DNA of 35,793 bases, taken from NCBI GenBank assembly GCA_023418475.1, contig JAEZZO010000031.1, positions 1 to 35,793 of the forward strand. The letters run 5' to 3'. Source of the DNA: Bacillota bacterium. Lineage in GTDB: Bacteria > Bacillota > Clostridia > Lachnospirales > Lachnospiraceae. Shown here one piece after another: positions 7,947 to 17,049 of this stretch. A program made the position numbers and the translations under genes. Below the pieces are notes generated by a model that did not search any database, had not been told where the DNA came from, and worked only from the letters and a program-made list of their open reading frames with translations. The stretch's first letter is position 1, and each line of letters begins with the position of its first letter.

Positions 7947-10184
7947 TCAACCATGCCCAAAGCCTTCAATTTTCCAGCCTGTTTGGGGAGACTCGTAAAT
8001 CATCCTGCAATCCCAGGATTGTTCACCATTATCTATGCTAACCACTTTGTGATACTGTAAATTTACATTAACTCGATAGGTTTCCAGACCATTCGATTTT
8101 TCGATCAGCTTAATTTTTAATAATTCTGCCAATTTTAAATTATCAAAACTGGATTTGGCTCCTATATCTGTGTTAGTGAACGGTAATTCTATCCTCTCAT
8201 TAAACAATCTATCATTTGGCATATTTACTGTCAGATCTTTCAGCATTGTCTTTTTTGAGATACAGTATGTTGCACTCTTTGCATCTTTCTTGCTCAATGC
8301 CGTGAAGTATTCCTTGATAACTTGTTCTGGCTCTAATTTGGATAGTCTTTCTTCGATACTATCCGCCTTTACTTTATTTGCAATCCATTTATCTAGCGTT
8401 ATTCCTGTCACGCTTTCGAAGTTTTTTCCGGTCAGACTGCACGCACTTAATGCACTGTGCCGTCCTGCGCTAATGAATGCGCCTATGATCCTATCTCCGG
8501 TTTTAATTACAATTCCTCTGCAATCCTGTATTGGGTAGAACTCCTGGGGCATACTCTCATGAATTCTATAGATCTTCACATCAAGGTCTCCGTTATTAAC
8601 GTATTGGCTCATGTCTAGACCGATATCCTTGGAAAGCTCATTGTTATATGCAAAATAATATGCATTCGGATTAAAATAAGATAAAGTATTAAAGTTATTC
8701 AATTTGTCTTTCCCGCTGCTGATCTGATAATCAAGTGTCCATCCATACTCCTTAAAAAGTGCCTCATCCGTTTTTTCTATACTTAAAACTATATTTGTAT
8801 TTTCAAAAAAGGAAGCAATATAACGTGCAAAATCTGTTCCTATTGCACAAAAACCACCGTCCTTTACAATGTAAGCTTTATCATAAAGTGTATCATAGAA
8901 TAGTTTACAACGATTACTACCGATCTTATTTGATAATTCAATTGTATATTGATTTGTATGGTTGTTTTCCAGATCTTCTTTCCGCTTGGAAGCAATACCT
9001 GTTTTTAATGCCGTGTCAATGAAATCTACTACCAGAGGATCGCTCGCCACAAATACATTTGGCGAATAAGTAACTCCATTTTTGGAGAGAACAGTTATTT
9101 TGACGCTATTATATTCTGAAGTGTACACAGCTTCTTGTGTCTCTGATGCTTCTGCTCCTTCTGATGCTTCTGGTCCTTCTGGTGTTACGGAGGGAACGGA
9201 TGCTACCGCATCACCTTGATACAGAGAATTTGCAGGTACCGCATCCACTTTTTTACTAACGATAAGAGCAATACTGACGACAGCTACAATTGCAAATGCT
9301 ATGATGCTTAATCCAATCGCCGGTTTTTTATATTTCAACACATTTTTGACCCGTTCCTTTACTCCTAATTCTCCAAATGCGAGTGGGCTTAGAAGTCTGC
9401 TCTTTTTGATAGAAAGTGTCAATAGTGAGTTGGCATAGTCCCCCCTGATATCAAACTTGTAATGTTTCATTACACTCTCATCCGCTGATAATTCCATATC
9501 CTTTACCATGAGTGAATAAGAAAACCACACAACAGGATTAAACCAATGCAGGGATGTGATCAGAAAAGCCAGCGGCTTTATCAGATAGTCAAGGCGTTTA
9601 ATATGTATTTGTTCATGTGCAGTAACATACTCTATCTCATTTTCTTTCAGCGTTGTTGGGATATAAATTCTCGTATAAATAAATCCTAACACAAACGGTG
9701 TCTGAATAAGATCTGTTTCATAAATAGTATCTCGAACCCTAATTGCAGTCGCAACCCGTTTTTTTAAACGTAGATAGCTGACTATTCCGTAAAGCAGAAA
9801 TATTAGAACACCCGCCATCCAAAGATACATACCACTCTCTAGTACAGCAGGGACAGGATTAAAACTGTCTGTTGAATTTGGTTGTGGAATTGATCTTTCG
9901 ATCGCATGATTAACGGCATGATCCACAGTCTTTACTCCACTTTGAATAGCCGGTTTCTCGGAATAAACTATGTCGTGCGGTATTATCTGCGGCTGAACAG
10001 GAACGGCGCTTACCGGCAATTGGATTGTAAATGGGCAAATCAACCTAAAAAACAACACTGCCCAGAGCGCGTAGGAATATATTTTAGGCATTTTTTTGAA
10101 AGCCTGTCGTATTATCATAATGATCAGTGCGACATAGCTTGCGCTGATACTCATGTTCAGGATTCCAATGAACAATTTGCTCAT
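7947..10184 (-). CDS. M56 family membrane metallopeptidase (BlaR1/MecR1-like) with a non-PBP sensor region
   Basis: This 745-residue protein has an N-terminal M56 domain with transmembrane segments near residues 6-26, 37-56 and 118-138. The zinc motif HEQIH (His190, Glu191, His194) is followed by a hydrophobic segment and MELSADESVMKHY. A further transmembrane segment (about 292-310) leads to an outer region. That region begins with an acidic, Ser/Glu/Ala-rich linker (about 328-350) and ends in a domain from about 622 (EPEQVIKEYFTALSKKDA) resembling DUF4829. The STYK-type penicillin-binding sensor of true BlaR1 is not visible, so it probably senses something other than a beta-lactam. Family knowledge says such proteases relieve repression by a BlaI partner. 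The start overlaps the blaI stop by ATGA, and its GGAGG lies in the end of that gene, implying coupled translation. Confidence 0.87.
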   Translation of the reverse strand: MSKLFIGILNMSISASYVALIIMIIRQAFKKMPKIYSYALWAVLFFRLICPFTIQLPVSAVPVQPQIIPHDIVYSEKPAIQSGVKTVDHAVNHAIERSIPQPNSTDSFNPVPAVLESGMYLWMAGVLIFLLYGIVSYLRLKKRVATAIRVRDTIYETDLIQTPFVLGFIYTRIYIPTTLKENEIEYVTAHEQIHIKRLDYLIKPLAFLITSLHWFNPVVWFSYSLMVKDMELSADESVMKHYKFDIRGDYANSLLTLSIKKSRLLSPLAFGELGVKERVKNVLKYKKPAIGLSIIAFAIVAVVSIALIVSKKVDAVPANSLYQGDAVASVPSVTPEGPEASEGAEASETQEAVYTSEYNSVKITVLSKNGVTYSPNVFVASDPLVVDFIDTALKTGIASKRKEDLENNHTNQYTIELSNKIGSNRCKLFYDTLYDKAYIVKDGGFCAIGTDFARYIASFFENTNIVLSIEKTDEALFKEYGWTLDYQISSGKDKLNNFNTLSYFNPNAYYFAYNNELSKDIGLDMSQYVNNGDLDVKIYRIHESMPQEFYPIQDCRGIVIKTGDRIIGAFISAGRHSALSACSLTGKNFESVTGITLDKWIANKVKADSIEERLSKLEPEQVIKEYFTALSKKDAKSATYCISKKTMLKDLTVNMPNDRLFNERIELPFTNTDIGAKSSFDNLKLAELLKIKLIEKSNGLETYRVNVNLQYHKVVSIDNGEQSWDCRMIYESPQTGWKIEGFGHG

Positions 10185-10540
10185 TTTGTCGCCTCCTCGA
10201 TCATTTTTTTAATTTCATCCGCCTCACTTTGCGTAAGTTTCTTATTCTTCAAAAATGCAGTAATAAAGCAAGGTAAGGAGTTGTTAAATGCTTTTTCAAG
10301 TATCTGCTCACTCTCGTATTGTTGAACGTGAATTTGTTTCACAAGAGCTGTCACAACAGCATTTTCATTTTTTAATATACCCCGTTCCGACAACCGTTTT
10401 ATTACGGAATAGGTAGTAGATTTCTTCCACCCAAATTCGTTTTGACATAGCCTGACAAGTTCCGTTGAATTGACTGGTTCCTTTTCCCAAACAATACACA
10501 TGAAGCGATACTCTGCATCAAATATTTTTATATTCTCCAT
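10181..10540 (-). CDS. BlaI/MecI family transcriptional repressor
   Basis: This 119-residue protein has the usual length of the family. It has an N-terminal winged helix (residues 1-75; FMCIVWEKEPVNSTELV, then KSTTYSVIKRLSERGIL) and a short helical dimerisation tail. TTYSVIKRL matches the recognition helix region (TxxTxxxRL) of BlaI and MecI. Relatives bind operators as dimers and are inactivated by the partner M56 protease. Here the next gene, with a 4-base ATGA overlap, is such a protease. AGGAGG lies 8 bases before the ATG. Two similar 16-bp palindromes in the promoter are the likely binding sites, which would give autoregulation. No beta-lactamase gene is adjacent, so resistance is not implied. 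Confidence 0.93.
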   Translation of the reverse strand: MENIKIFDAEYRFMCIVWEKEPVNSTELVRLCQNEFGWKKSTTYSVIKRLSERGILKNENAVVTALVKQIHVQQYESEQILEKAFNNSLPCFITAFLKNKKLTQSEADEIKKMIEEATK

Positions 10541-10559
10541 TTTGCTTCCCTCCTAAAAA

Positions 10560-10614
10560 GTCGAATGCATTCGACCCTGTATTTAGTCTAATTCATTCGA
10601 CCTATAATTGTCAA
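10560..10614 (-). promoter_or_regulatory. Promoter and double operator of the BlaI/M56 unit
   Basis: On the minus strand a perfect TTGACA (10614-10609) precedes a TAGACT-like -10 (spacer 18). A palindromic site (GTCTAATTCATTCGAC as read on the plus strand, 10586-10601) covers the spacer and -10. A perfect palindrome GTCGAATGCATTCGAC (10560-10575) lies between the start of transcription and the AGGAGG of blaI. The arrangement is that of an autorepressed promoter. The half-site GTCGAAT differs from the TACA/TGTA half-sites known for BlaI of staphylococci. Confidence 0.8.
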
Positions 10615-10656
10615 GAGGAAATTAATATTGGGAAGCACCTCATAACTGCCTGTGAA

Positions 10657-10707
10657 CAATAATAAATACGCCCCATTCCCAAAAAGCAATTGAGAATGAG
10701 ACGTATT
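10657..10707 (-). terminator. Terminator of the GH94 gene
   Basis: On the minus strand AATACGTCTCATTC (10707-10694) pairs with GAATGGGGCGTATT (10678-10665) through G-U pairs, followed by TATTATTG. The stem is strong but the U tract is interrupted. Confidence 0.6.
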
Positions 10708-10777
10708 CTTTCTGTATGCAGTTAATAGGTCTGTATATCAAACATAGATTTCACACCCATGGTATGTAATCTATCTA

Positions 10778-13171
10778 TTACATAAGCAATAATATTTCAT
10801 TTTTGTCCTTTAGGATGGATTCCGGTATATAATTATTCTCCAGCTTCTCACCGTTCACATAGAATTCCTTGAAACCGCTCTCAGCACCATCCGGATTTTG
10901 GACCTTAATACTTAAATTTTTACCGCGGAAGGTTTTCTCAATCGAAAATTCCTTCCAGTCTTTTGGAATACTTGGTGCAACCATAAGCCCATCAAGATCC
11001 GGTCTCATTCCGAGGATTCCCTCAACGCAGCCAACCATAACAGTAGAAGCCGTACCGGTTAACCAGTGTGTATGTGATCTTCCGTAAAAAGGACTATCGG
11101 TTGCCTCCGTAAACTGTCCGTGTGCATATGGTTCAAGCACACGTACCTCAGCCTTCTCATTCTGTGCTGCCGGACAGGATTCCATAAAATATGTAAAAGC
11201 TCGTTCCCCATGACCCATCAAGGCTTCCGCCAGGATAATCCAGCCCTGTGGCTGTGAGAAAATACCGCCGTTTTCCTTGGTGGAAGGATTAAAGAGCAGT
11301 GCCAGCGCACCTTCAAAAGCATGATCCACATAAGAGGGAGCCATCAGCCTTACCCCATATGCCGTATTTAGCTCACGGTTAACACTTTCCAGTGCCTTCT
11401 CTGCCTGTTCCTTCGTCGCCAGACCGCTGATAACCGCCCAAGACTGGGGGTTTACCCACATGCTTGCCTCCGGATCCTTCTTAGAACCGATTACCTGCCC
11501 ATCCTCTTTAAAACCGCGGATAAAGCGGTCGTCTTCCCAGCAGTTTTCATTGAGAGTATCCTTCAATTCCGTCTGTACCTTATCAAGATAAGCAATATAA
11601 TCATTGTCCTGCTTATCCACAGCAAAGCCCCGGATAATATTCATTGCATAATACAGCTGAAAAGCAACAAAGGTGGACTCGCCTTTCTTACCAAGTCTTA
11701 AACAGTCATTCCAGTCCGCATGAAGACCGGCAGGCATCTTATGATCGCTCAGTCTCTCCATGGAGAAATTAATCGCTCTCTTTAAATGATCATATACGGT
11801 TCCTTCCTCCTGATTGGCATATGGAATAATCTCCTCCAGGAATTTCTTATCACCGGTTTCGGCCATATACTTATATACTGTCGGGAACAGCCAGAGCGCA
11901 TCATCCGCACGGTATGCGGGATGTCCGGTTGCCTGTACATAGGAAATATCATCCGGCGTATCCTCATGACCAGCATTATGATTAAATTTTACCAATGGAA
12001 GTCCGCCGCCGTTGTTGACCTGGGCGGATAACATAAATACCAATTTATCCTTTGCCGCAGCCGGGTCCAGGTGGATTACACCCTGAATATCTTGAACTGT
12101 ATCGCGGTAACCATATCCGTTTCGTAGTCCAGCATAGATAAAGGAGGCTGCTCTGGACCAGATAAAGGTGATAAAGCATTGATAAGCGTTCCAGGTATTT
12201 AGCATTGCATTAAAGCTCTCATTCGGCGTATGAACCTGGAAATTCGCAAGCTTCCCATGCCAGAAGTCCTTTAATTCCTTCCATTCTTTATCCACCACAC
12301 TGATATCTTCGTAGCAGGATATAATCTCGGAGGATTCCTTATCATCCTTGCGTCCGAGTAAGAATACAAACTCCTTGCTCTCACCCGGTTCCAGGGTTAT
12401 CTTTGTATGCAGGGCTCCGCAGCTGTTGGAATTATAGTTTAATACGTTATCACAACTGCCGTCCTCCACAGCCGTCGGATTACCAAAGCTTCTGTATGCG
12501 CCGATAAAATGTGATTTATCCCCGTTATAGCTATCTACCTTTGTACCGGCGATTCCAAAGAAACGTTCCTTTCCATTGGAACCAGCATCATTTTTATAGA
12601 AATTTTCATTAATCATTTGCATGATCTTATTATCCTTAAAATAGGTTCGAGTGATAAATAAAGTATATTGCAGATTTACCTGGTCATTCTCGTAAAAGCC
12701 CTCATTGGTAAATTCAATAAAACCAAAAGCAGATAGTCTGCGAGGCTTGTCACCGGTATTCTTTACACTCACCTTCCAAACCTCATAGGTTTTATTTAAC
12801 GGAACATAATAAAGAACCTCAGATGCAATATCTGCATACTGCGCAGATATGGTGGTGTATGCGGTTCCGTGACGGCATTCGCTTTTGTAAGTCTCTAAAG
12901 ATTTTCCAACCGGCTGCCAGGATGCCGACCAGTAATCCTTTGTATCATCATCGCGAAGATAGATATATCTTCCCGGTTTATCCTCCTGGTTAAATATGTA
13001 ACGCGATATTCTTCCGTTTGCACCGCTCTTTTCAAAGCTGTAACCGCCTGCATTATTGGAGATAATTGCTCCGTATTCGGGTGATCCCAGGTAATTTGCC
13101 CAGGGTGCCGGGGTATCCGGCCTGGTAATCACATACTCCTTGTTTCGTTCATCAAAATAGCCGTAATTCAT
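10778..13171 (-). CDS. Glycoside hydrolase family 94 phosphorylase (cellobiose/chitobiose phosphorylase type)
   Basis: This 797-residue protein is close to the ~800 residues of cellobiose and N,N'-diacetylchitobiose phosphorylases and far shorter than cyclic beta-glucan synthases. The N-terminus (YGYFDERNKEYVITRPDTP, then NYLGSPEYGAIISNNAGGYS) is the family's beta-sandwich start, and YLRDDDTKDYWSASWQPV follows. The (alpha/alpha)6 barrel has GYRDTVQDIQG, ADDALWLFPT and the catalytic-acid motif LHADWNDCL near residue 486. GRSHTHWLTGTAST fits the phosphate-binding side. The enzyme would split a beta-linked disaccharide with phosphate, saving ATP. No signal peptide is seen, so it is cytoplasmic. 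Which disaccharide it uses cannot be decided here. AAGGAGAGGG lies just before the ATG. A copy of a dispersed palindromic repeat is in its leader. Confidence 0.93.
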   Translation of the reverse strand: MNYGYFDERNKEYVITRPDTPAPWANYLGSPEYGAIISNNAGGYSFEKSGANGRISRYIFNQEDKPGRYIYLRDDDTKDYWSASWQPVGKSLETYKSECRHGTAYTTISAQYADIASEVLYYVPLNKTYEVWKVSVKNTGDKPRRLSAFGFIEFTNEGFYENDQVNLQYTLFITRTYFKDNKIMQMINENFYKNDAGSNGKERFFGIAGTKVDSYNGDKSHFIGAYRSFGNPTAVEDGSCDNVLNYNSNSCGALHTKITLEPGESKEFVFLLGRKDDKESSEIISCYEDISVVDKEWKELKDFWHGKLANFQVHTPNESFNAMLNTWNAYQCFITFIWSRAASFIYAGLRNGYGYRDTVQDIQGVIHLDPAAAKDKLVFMLSAQVNNGGGLPLVKFNHNAGHEDTPDDISYVQATGHPAYRADDALWLFPTVYKYMAETGDKKFLEEIIPYANQEEGTVYDHLKRAINFSMERLSDHKMPAGLHADWNDCLRLGKKGESTFVAFQLYYAMNIIRGFAVDKQDNDYIAYLDKVQTELKDTLNENCWEDDRFIRGFKEDGQVIGSKKDPEASMWVNPQSWAVISGLATKEQAEKALESVNRELNTAYGVRLMAPSYVDHAFEGALALLFNPSTKENGGIFSQPQGWIILAEALMGHGERAFTYFMESCPAAQNEKAEVRVLEPYAHGQFTEATDSPFYGRSHTHWLTGTASTVMVGCVEGILGMRPDLDGLMVAPSIPKDWKEFSIEKTFRGKNLSIKVQNPDGAESGFKEFYVNGEKLENNYIPESILKDKNEILLLM

Positions 13172-13202
13172 AAAACCCTCTCCTTATCATATTATTTATA
13201 CT

Positions 13203-13319
13203 TAGGATTCGATTGTCAAAAGCCTAAAAATGATTTGCCGGATGAATATAAGTGCATATATATTCACTTGGTGCAGACTGGGTGTCCTATGATCGCCTGC
13301 ATTTGGCAATTGAATCCTA
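13203..13319. repeat. Dispersed imperfect palindrome, copy A (GH94 leader)
   Basis: This 117-base element begins TAGGATTC and ends GAATCCTA. The flanking arms (TCGATTGTCAAA versus TTTGGCAATTGA) also pair. Inside, AAGCCTAAAAATGATTTGC followed by GGATGAATATA matches the reverse complement of copy C with one mismatch over about 30 bases. It sits 31 bases upstream of the GH94 start codon. Confidence 0.75.
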
Positions 13320-13713
13320 TTATTTATATCTCTGGAATTCATTCCGTTAAAACTCCTGCATTAACTCATTCCGTATGAAACCCTTCTGTAATAAATCAAT
13401 CTATCATAAGGTCATACTGCTATGATACCAAAGTTACTTATTGAACAAACTTCTGTGTCACAACTTCACAGTCTCACAGCATAAAACAGTGCAAATTGAA
13501 AATGCAGGGCGATATAGGGATTTTTGGCACTAACCTCATAGAATGAGTCAATATTGCATAATTTGCTCTATATAAGTCAATGTCAGAATCAAATTTCCAG
13601 ATTGGAATCCTTGTAAAATAACCCTCATCATTTCCTTAGAATCCCCTTTTATCTTAGCCTTCTTTTCTGGATGGGACAACGTAGTATCTTATCCTGTTTT
13701 TGTAATATCTTCG
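13320..13713. other. Intergenic DNA without a recognised gene
   Basis: These 394 bases between hslO and repeat copy A show no tRNA, riboswitch or clear terminator that I recognise. A 27-codon minus-strand frame (13631-13548, starting MMRVILQG) has AAGGAA very close to its ATG. It is too short and poorly supported to call a gene. Confidence 0.5.
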
Positions 13714-14592
13714 TCACTTACTCCGTTTTAAAATTCCCTTCAGTTCATCAATAGAAAAATGATAATGCTTACTGCAAAAATGGCAGTTAACTTCGATTGG
13801 TTCCTGATCTGCGATCATCTCCTCTATATCCTTTCTTCCAATAGAAACAATCGCCTTTTCTACTCTCTCCTTTGTACAATTGCATTCAAAGGCAGTATTA
13901 AGCTTATCATTTATATCCAATCCAAATTCACCCAGGATATCTTCCAGTATCATCTCCGGAGTCATTTCCTGATCCAGCAAAGCCGTAATACTGTTAATCT
14001 GCTGGACCTTCTCCTCCAGTCTTTCTATCAGATTTTCTTCTGCAAAAGGCATTAACTGGATGATAAACCCGCCGGATCTTTTTACTGTATTATCCCTGTT
14101 CATCAGCACTCCCAATGCCACTACGGACGGCACCTGCTCACTGGCGGCGTAATAATACGTTAAATCCTCCGCAATCTCACCCGATATCAGATTAGTCTGT
14201 CCTACGTAAGGTTCCTTTAGTCCCATATCCTTTATTACACTTAAAATGCCCTCTCCAATGGCACCTCCGACATCAAGCTTGCCCTTGGCATTGGCAGGAA
14301 TGATTACCTCCGGCTGGTAGGCATAGCCTTTTACACCTCCATGTGCATCTGCGGTTACCGTAAGTCCTCCAATCGGACCGTTTCCTTTGATCTGAAGAGT
14401 AAGAAGATCCTTCTCTCCCTTCATCATGCTTCCCATCATAGCTCCGGCAGTCAGTAACCTTCCCAGTGCTGCCGTTGCCACCGGACTTGTCCCGTGGACA
14501 CTTCGAGCATATTCCACGAGTTCCTTTGTTGTTGCAGCAAATGCACGTATCTGGTTATCCGCTGCTGTTGCTCTTATCATATAGTCTGACAT
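13714..14592 (-). CDS. hslO: Redox-regulated chaperone Hsp33
   Basis: This 292-residue protein has the full Hsp33 length. The N-terminal substrate-binding domain starts DYMIRATAADNQIRAFAATT and includes GRLLTAGAMMGSMMKGE and GNGPIGGLTVTADAHGGVKGY, all characteristic of the family. The C-terminal zinc switch has both cysteine pairs: CNC in FECNCTKERV and CHFC in VNCHFCSKHYHF. In known Hsp33 these bind zinc when reduced. Oxidation forms disulfides, unfolds the linker and activates the holdase during oxidative stress in the cytosol. GAGGTAAAG precedes the ATG. It appears to be transcribed from its own leader, which contains copy B of the dispersed repeat about 110 bases upstream. The rhomboid gene lies upstream on the same strand. 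Confidence 0.97.
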   Translation of the reverse strand: MSDYMIRATAADNQIRAFAATTKELVEYARSVHGTSPVATAALGRLLTAGAMMGSMMKGEKDLLTLQIKGNGPIGGLTVTADAHGGVKGYAYQPEVIIPANAKGKLDVGGAIGEGILSVIKDMGLKEPYVGQTNLISGEIAEDLTYYYAASEQVPSVVALGVLMNRDNTVKRSGGFIIQLMPFAEENLIERLEEKVQQINSITALLDQEMTPEMILEDILGEFGLDINDKLNTAFECNCTKERVEKAIVSIGRKDIEEMIADQEPIEVNCHFCSKHYHFSIDELKGILKRSK

Positions 14593-14700
14593 ACTTTACC
14601 TCATTTCTGCGCTGCCTTTCGCGCATCCTAAGTCTGTGAGCGTCGCAAACACAAACTTACTGTACAAAAGTGATTTTATCAATTTCCTCGTATGATTTGC

Positions 14701-14790
14701 GTGTAAAAACCTAATGCAAGCTATGCAGATGAATATTAGTGCATCTATATCCATCCGGCGAATCAGATTTAGTCCTTTTACACTCGAAGC
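14701..14790. repeat. Dispersed imperfect palindrome, copy B (hslO leader)
   Basis: GTGTAAAA (14701-14708) opposes CTTTTACAC (14774-14782). The centre GATGAATATTAGTGCATC resembles the centre of copy A. The right half, CCATCCGGCGAATCAGATTT and onward to ACTCGAA, aligns with the right arms of copies A and C with scattered changes. Confidence 0.65.
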
Positions 14791-14818
14791 CTATTAATAC
14801 TAGGCATATTTCATATTT

Positions 14819-15895
14819 TTAAAATTCGATTGTTACACACTGTACTGTCTTCTTATTCTTTAATTTTATTCCGGTTACTTTAATAATTCCTGTTTCATTC
14901 TCTCTAAAATTTTCCGGTTCAAGATGCAAAAACATTGTTTTTTTATCAGTAGAAAAAGTTAAATTTATTTTTAAATAGCCATCTCCCGGAGTATAGGTCG
15001 ATGTACCTGCATAATTCTCGACTGGAGAATCAAAATATATCGCAATACTTCCATTGTTTTCTTCGATTTCTTTGAATGTGGCACAATCGGATGTACCTAA
15101 TTCATGCGTGTAGATACGACCTAAATTATCTGAATAAAATTTATTAATTATGATAGCTGATAGTATCATCAGTATCAACATAAATCCAATTGATACTATA
15201 TCCCCTGCTGTATCCTTTCGTTCTCCTCCTGTCTCTTTCGTTAAGATTTTCAGCATTTCCTTTTTTATTGGCATTCTCCAGATAAGCAGGAATATGAATC
15301 CTATAACGGTTGATATCATATGCCAGATATTTGTCTCTTTCCAGCTGGAGACTGCCGTAACAAATATCCACATAAAAAAGAATTCAAAAATATAGCCATA
15401 AAACAAGCCGTCTTTCAGCAGCTCGTACTTATTCCCTTTATATATTATGATTATGATATACAGCGCTATTGGTGCATAAGACCACACTATCCCTGAAACT
15501 CCGGATCCTGTAGCAAAATCGTTCTCCGTCATCAATTGAAACGCGATGCTATTCGCAATACAGGAAATAAACGAGAGAGTAAACATTCTTCGGTTTCCGA
15601 GTACTTTTTCAAGGAGAACTCCAGGTAATATGATAACAGACATATTTCCTAAATAATGTGCCCAAAAAAACCATTTTGGATATATAGAATGCTCAAAATT
15701 ACCGATAAAAAACTGCCACCAGTAAAATGGAGTATTCCTAAGACAAAATACATTATATAATTCATTGTTAAACCAGGTTGACAAGGAGATAATGCTGCAT
15801 AAAATAACCAACAGAAATGATATCCAGGGAAACCTCCCCCTCTGTTTTATATATAAATCGGACAGCGTTCCTATTACTTTTGCATCTCTATTCAT
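14819..15895 (-). CDS. Rhomboid-like intramembrane serine protease with an extra C-terminal domain
   Basis: This is a 358-residue membrane protein. The first 205 residues carry the rhomboid pattern. A hydrophobic segment near 24-40 is followed by HYLGN (His80, Asn84) in the second membrane segment, GSGVSG with the putative nucleophile Ser134, and WHMISTVIGF with the putative catalytic His192. The family cuts substrates within the membrane. Conservation is loose outside these motifs. A further membrane segment (about 233-252) is followed by a roughly 105-residue beta-rich domain (CATFKEIEENNGSIAIYFD to the end) with no homologue that I recognise. It is probably on the outer face. AAGGGGAG lies about 7 bases before the ATG. 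It follows the methyltransferase gene on the same strand by 89 bases. Protease activity is inferred from the motifs. Confidence 0.72.
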   Translation of the reverse strand: MNRDAKVIGTLSDLYIKQRGRFPWISFLLVILCSIISLSTWFNNELYNVFCLRNTPFYWWQFFIGNFEHSIYPKWFFWAHYLGNMSVIILPGVLLEKVLGNRRMFTLSFISCIANSIAFQLMTENDFATGSGVSGIVWSYAPIALYIIIIIYKGNKYELLKDGLFYGYIFEFFFMWIFVTAVSSWKETNIWHMISTVIGFIFLLIWRMPIKKEMLKILTKETGGERKDTAGDIVSIGFMLILMILSAIIINKFYSDNLGRIYTHELGTSDCATFKEIEENNGSIAIYFDSPVENYAGTSTYTPGDGYLKINLTFSTDKKTMFLHLEPENFRENETGIIKVTGIKLKNKKTVQCVTIEF

Positions 15896-15984
15896 CTACA
15901 AGCTCCCCTTATATATCATAAATAAGTTTCTATGACTAGCCCCAAAAACATCCTTCAGGTTACGAAGATGTATATGAGTGTATA

Positions 15985-16821
15985 TTATTCCTGTGATAAA
16001 TATAGTTTATTATTTTGTCTCTTCTCTCTTGCAATAATATATACTCTTTCGCTGTCCTTCTTGGGCTTATTTTCTGTCAGAGCATCATAAACTGCTACCC
16101 ATTCCATACCGGCTTCTTCAATAAGACGTTTTACTGTATCCAAATGATATGCTTTGCGGTAATGTGTTTCCTCCGATTTGCGATATAGGCTGCTGGCAGC
16201 ATTTTCTTCTGAATTAATGCCCTCTTGTGTGTTGTATTGCTTATGATCTTCGTCCTTTTGCGGGATAAACAAGGTAAGATTTATCTCATTTACCATCTCT
16301 TCCTCATAATAATTATTTTCCCATATAAAGCTTCCATCATCACGGTTTTCGGCAATAGTATTATCTCCCAGAATTTCCCGGTAAGCGTATTCCGTATCTA
16401 AATCAAAAATGAATAGCCCCTTTGGATCAAGATAATTATTCACTAATCGAAAAACCTGAAGTAAGTCCTCTTCCGAAAGTATATAATTCATACTGTCACA
16501 AACACTTATTACAGTAGAAACCGTACCAAAAAGCTCAAATTCACGCATATCCTGGCACAGGTATAATGCATCTGTCTTATCAGCACCTTTCTCTCTGGCG
16601 ATTTGCAGCATTTCCTCGGAACTATCAATACCTATCATATCATAGCCTCTTGCAGCCATCTCTCTTACCATGCTTCCGGTACCACAACCAAGCTCCAGCA
16701 TTAGTCCCTTGTCCACATGATATTTTTTCAACAAACTCTGTATATAATCTGCCCACTCTTCATACGGCACATTATCCATAAAAAGATCATATACAGAAGC
16801 AAAATCACTGTAAGGCTGCAT
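15985..16821 (-). CDS. Class I SAM-dependent methyltransferase
   Basis: This 278-residue soluble protein has a Rossmann-type methyltransferase fold. Motif I is LELGCGTGSMVREMAARGYD (near residues 43-62), the acidic residue after strand 2 is in IGIDSSEEML, and CQDMREFEL and VSVCDSMNYIL follow. The N-terminus (MQPYSDFASVYDLFMDNVPYEEW) is the kind seen in YqeM-like and other Firmicute small-molecule or tRNA methyltransferases. The middle (EEMVNEINLTLFIPQKDEDH) suggests a lid domain. The substrate is not identifiable from sequence. AGAAGGGAG lies about 8 bases before the ATG. It is likely the first gene of a unit with the rhomboid gene, since no terminator is seen between them. Confidence 0.87.
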   Translation of the reverse strand: MQPYSDFASVYDLFMDNVPYEEWADYIQSLLKKYHVDKGLMLELGCGTGSMVREMAARGYDMIGIDSSEEMLQIAREKGADKTDALYLCQDMREFELFGTVSTVISVCDSMNYILSEEDLLQVFRLVNNYLDPKGLFIFDLDTEYAYREILGDNTIAENRDDGSFIWENNYYEEEMVNEINLTLFIPQKDEDHKQYNTQEGINSEENAASSLYRKSEETHYRKAYHLDTVKRLIEEAGMEWVAVYDALTENKPKKDSERVYIIAREKRQNNKLYLSQE

Positions 16822-17049
16822 ATTTAATACTCCCTTCTATCTTTTACCGTGTTCTCTTACCACATATAGTTTAATAAAACTGCTTGAGATAGAGAACCAG
16901 ATCTGATCTATACAACTGGTTTTCGATCTTTCTACCGGTAACCTTCCTACTATTTTATATTTTCTATACAAACTGTCCTCTGCTATAATTTACCGTTAAT
17001 TATTCTATCATATACATACATAGTTATCAATCAGTAAAGAGGAGGTGGT

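Noticed and set aside
7947..10540. Beta-lactam resistance regulator pair (blaR1-blaI)
   Set aside because: No penicillin-binding sensor motif and no beta-lactamase or alternative PBP gene is adjacent; only family-level names are used.
13548..13631. 27-codon minus-strand frame downstream of hslO
   Set aside because: Very short, with its AAGGAA too close to the start and no recognisable product.
15950..15984. Fourth copy of the dispersed palindrome between the methyltransferase and rhomboid genes
   Set aside because: Only GATGTATATGAGTG-type similarity in the centre remains and the arms do not align convincingly.
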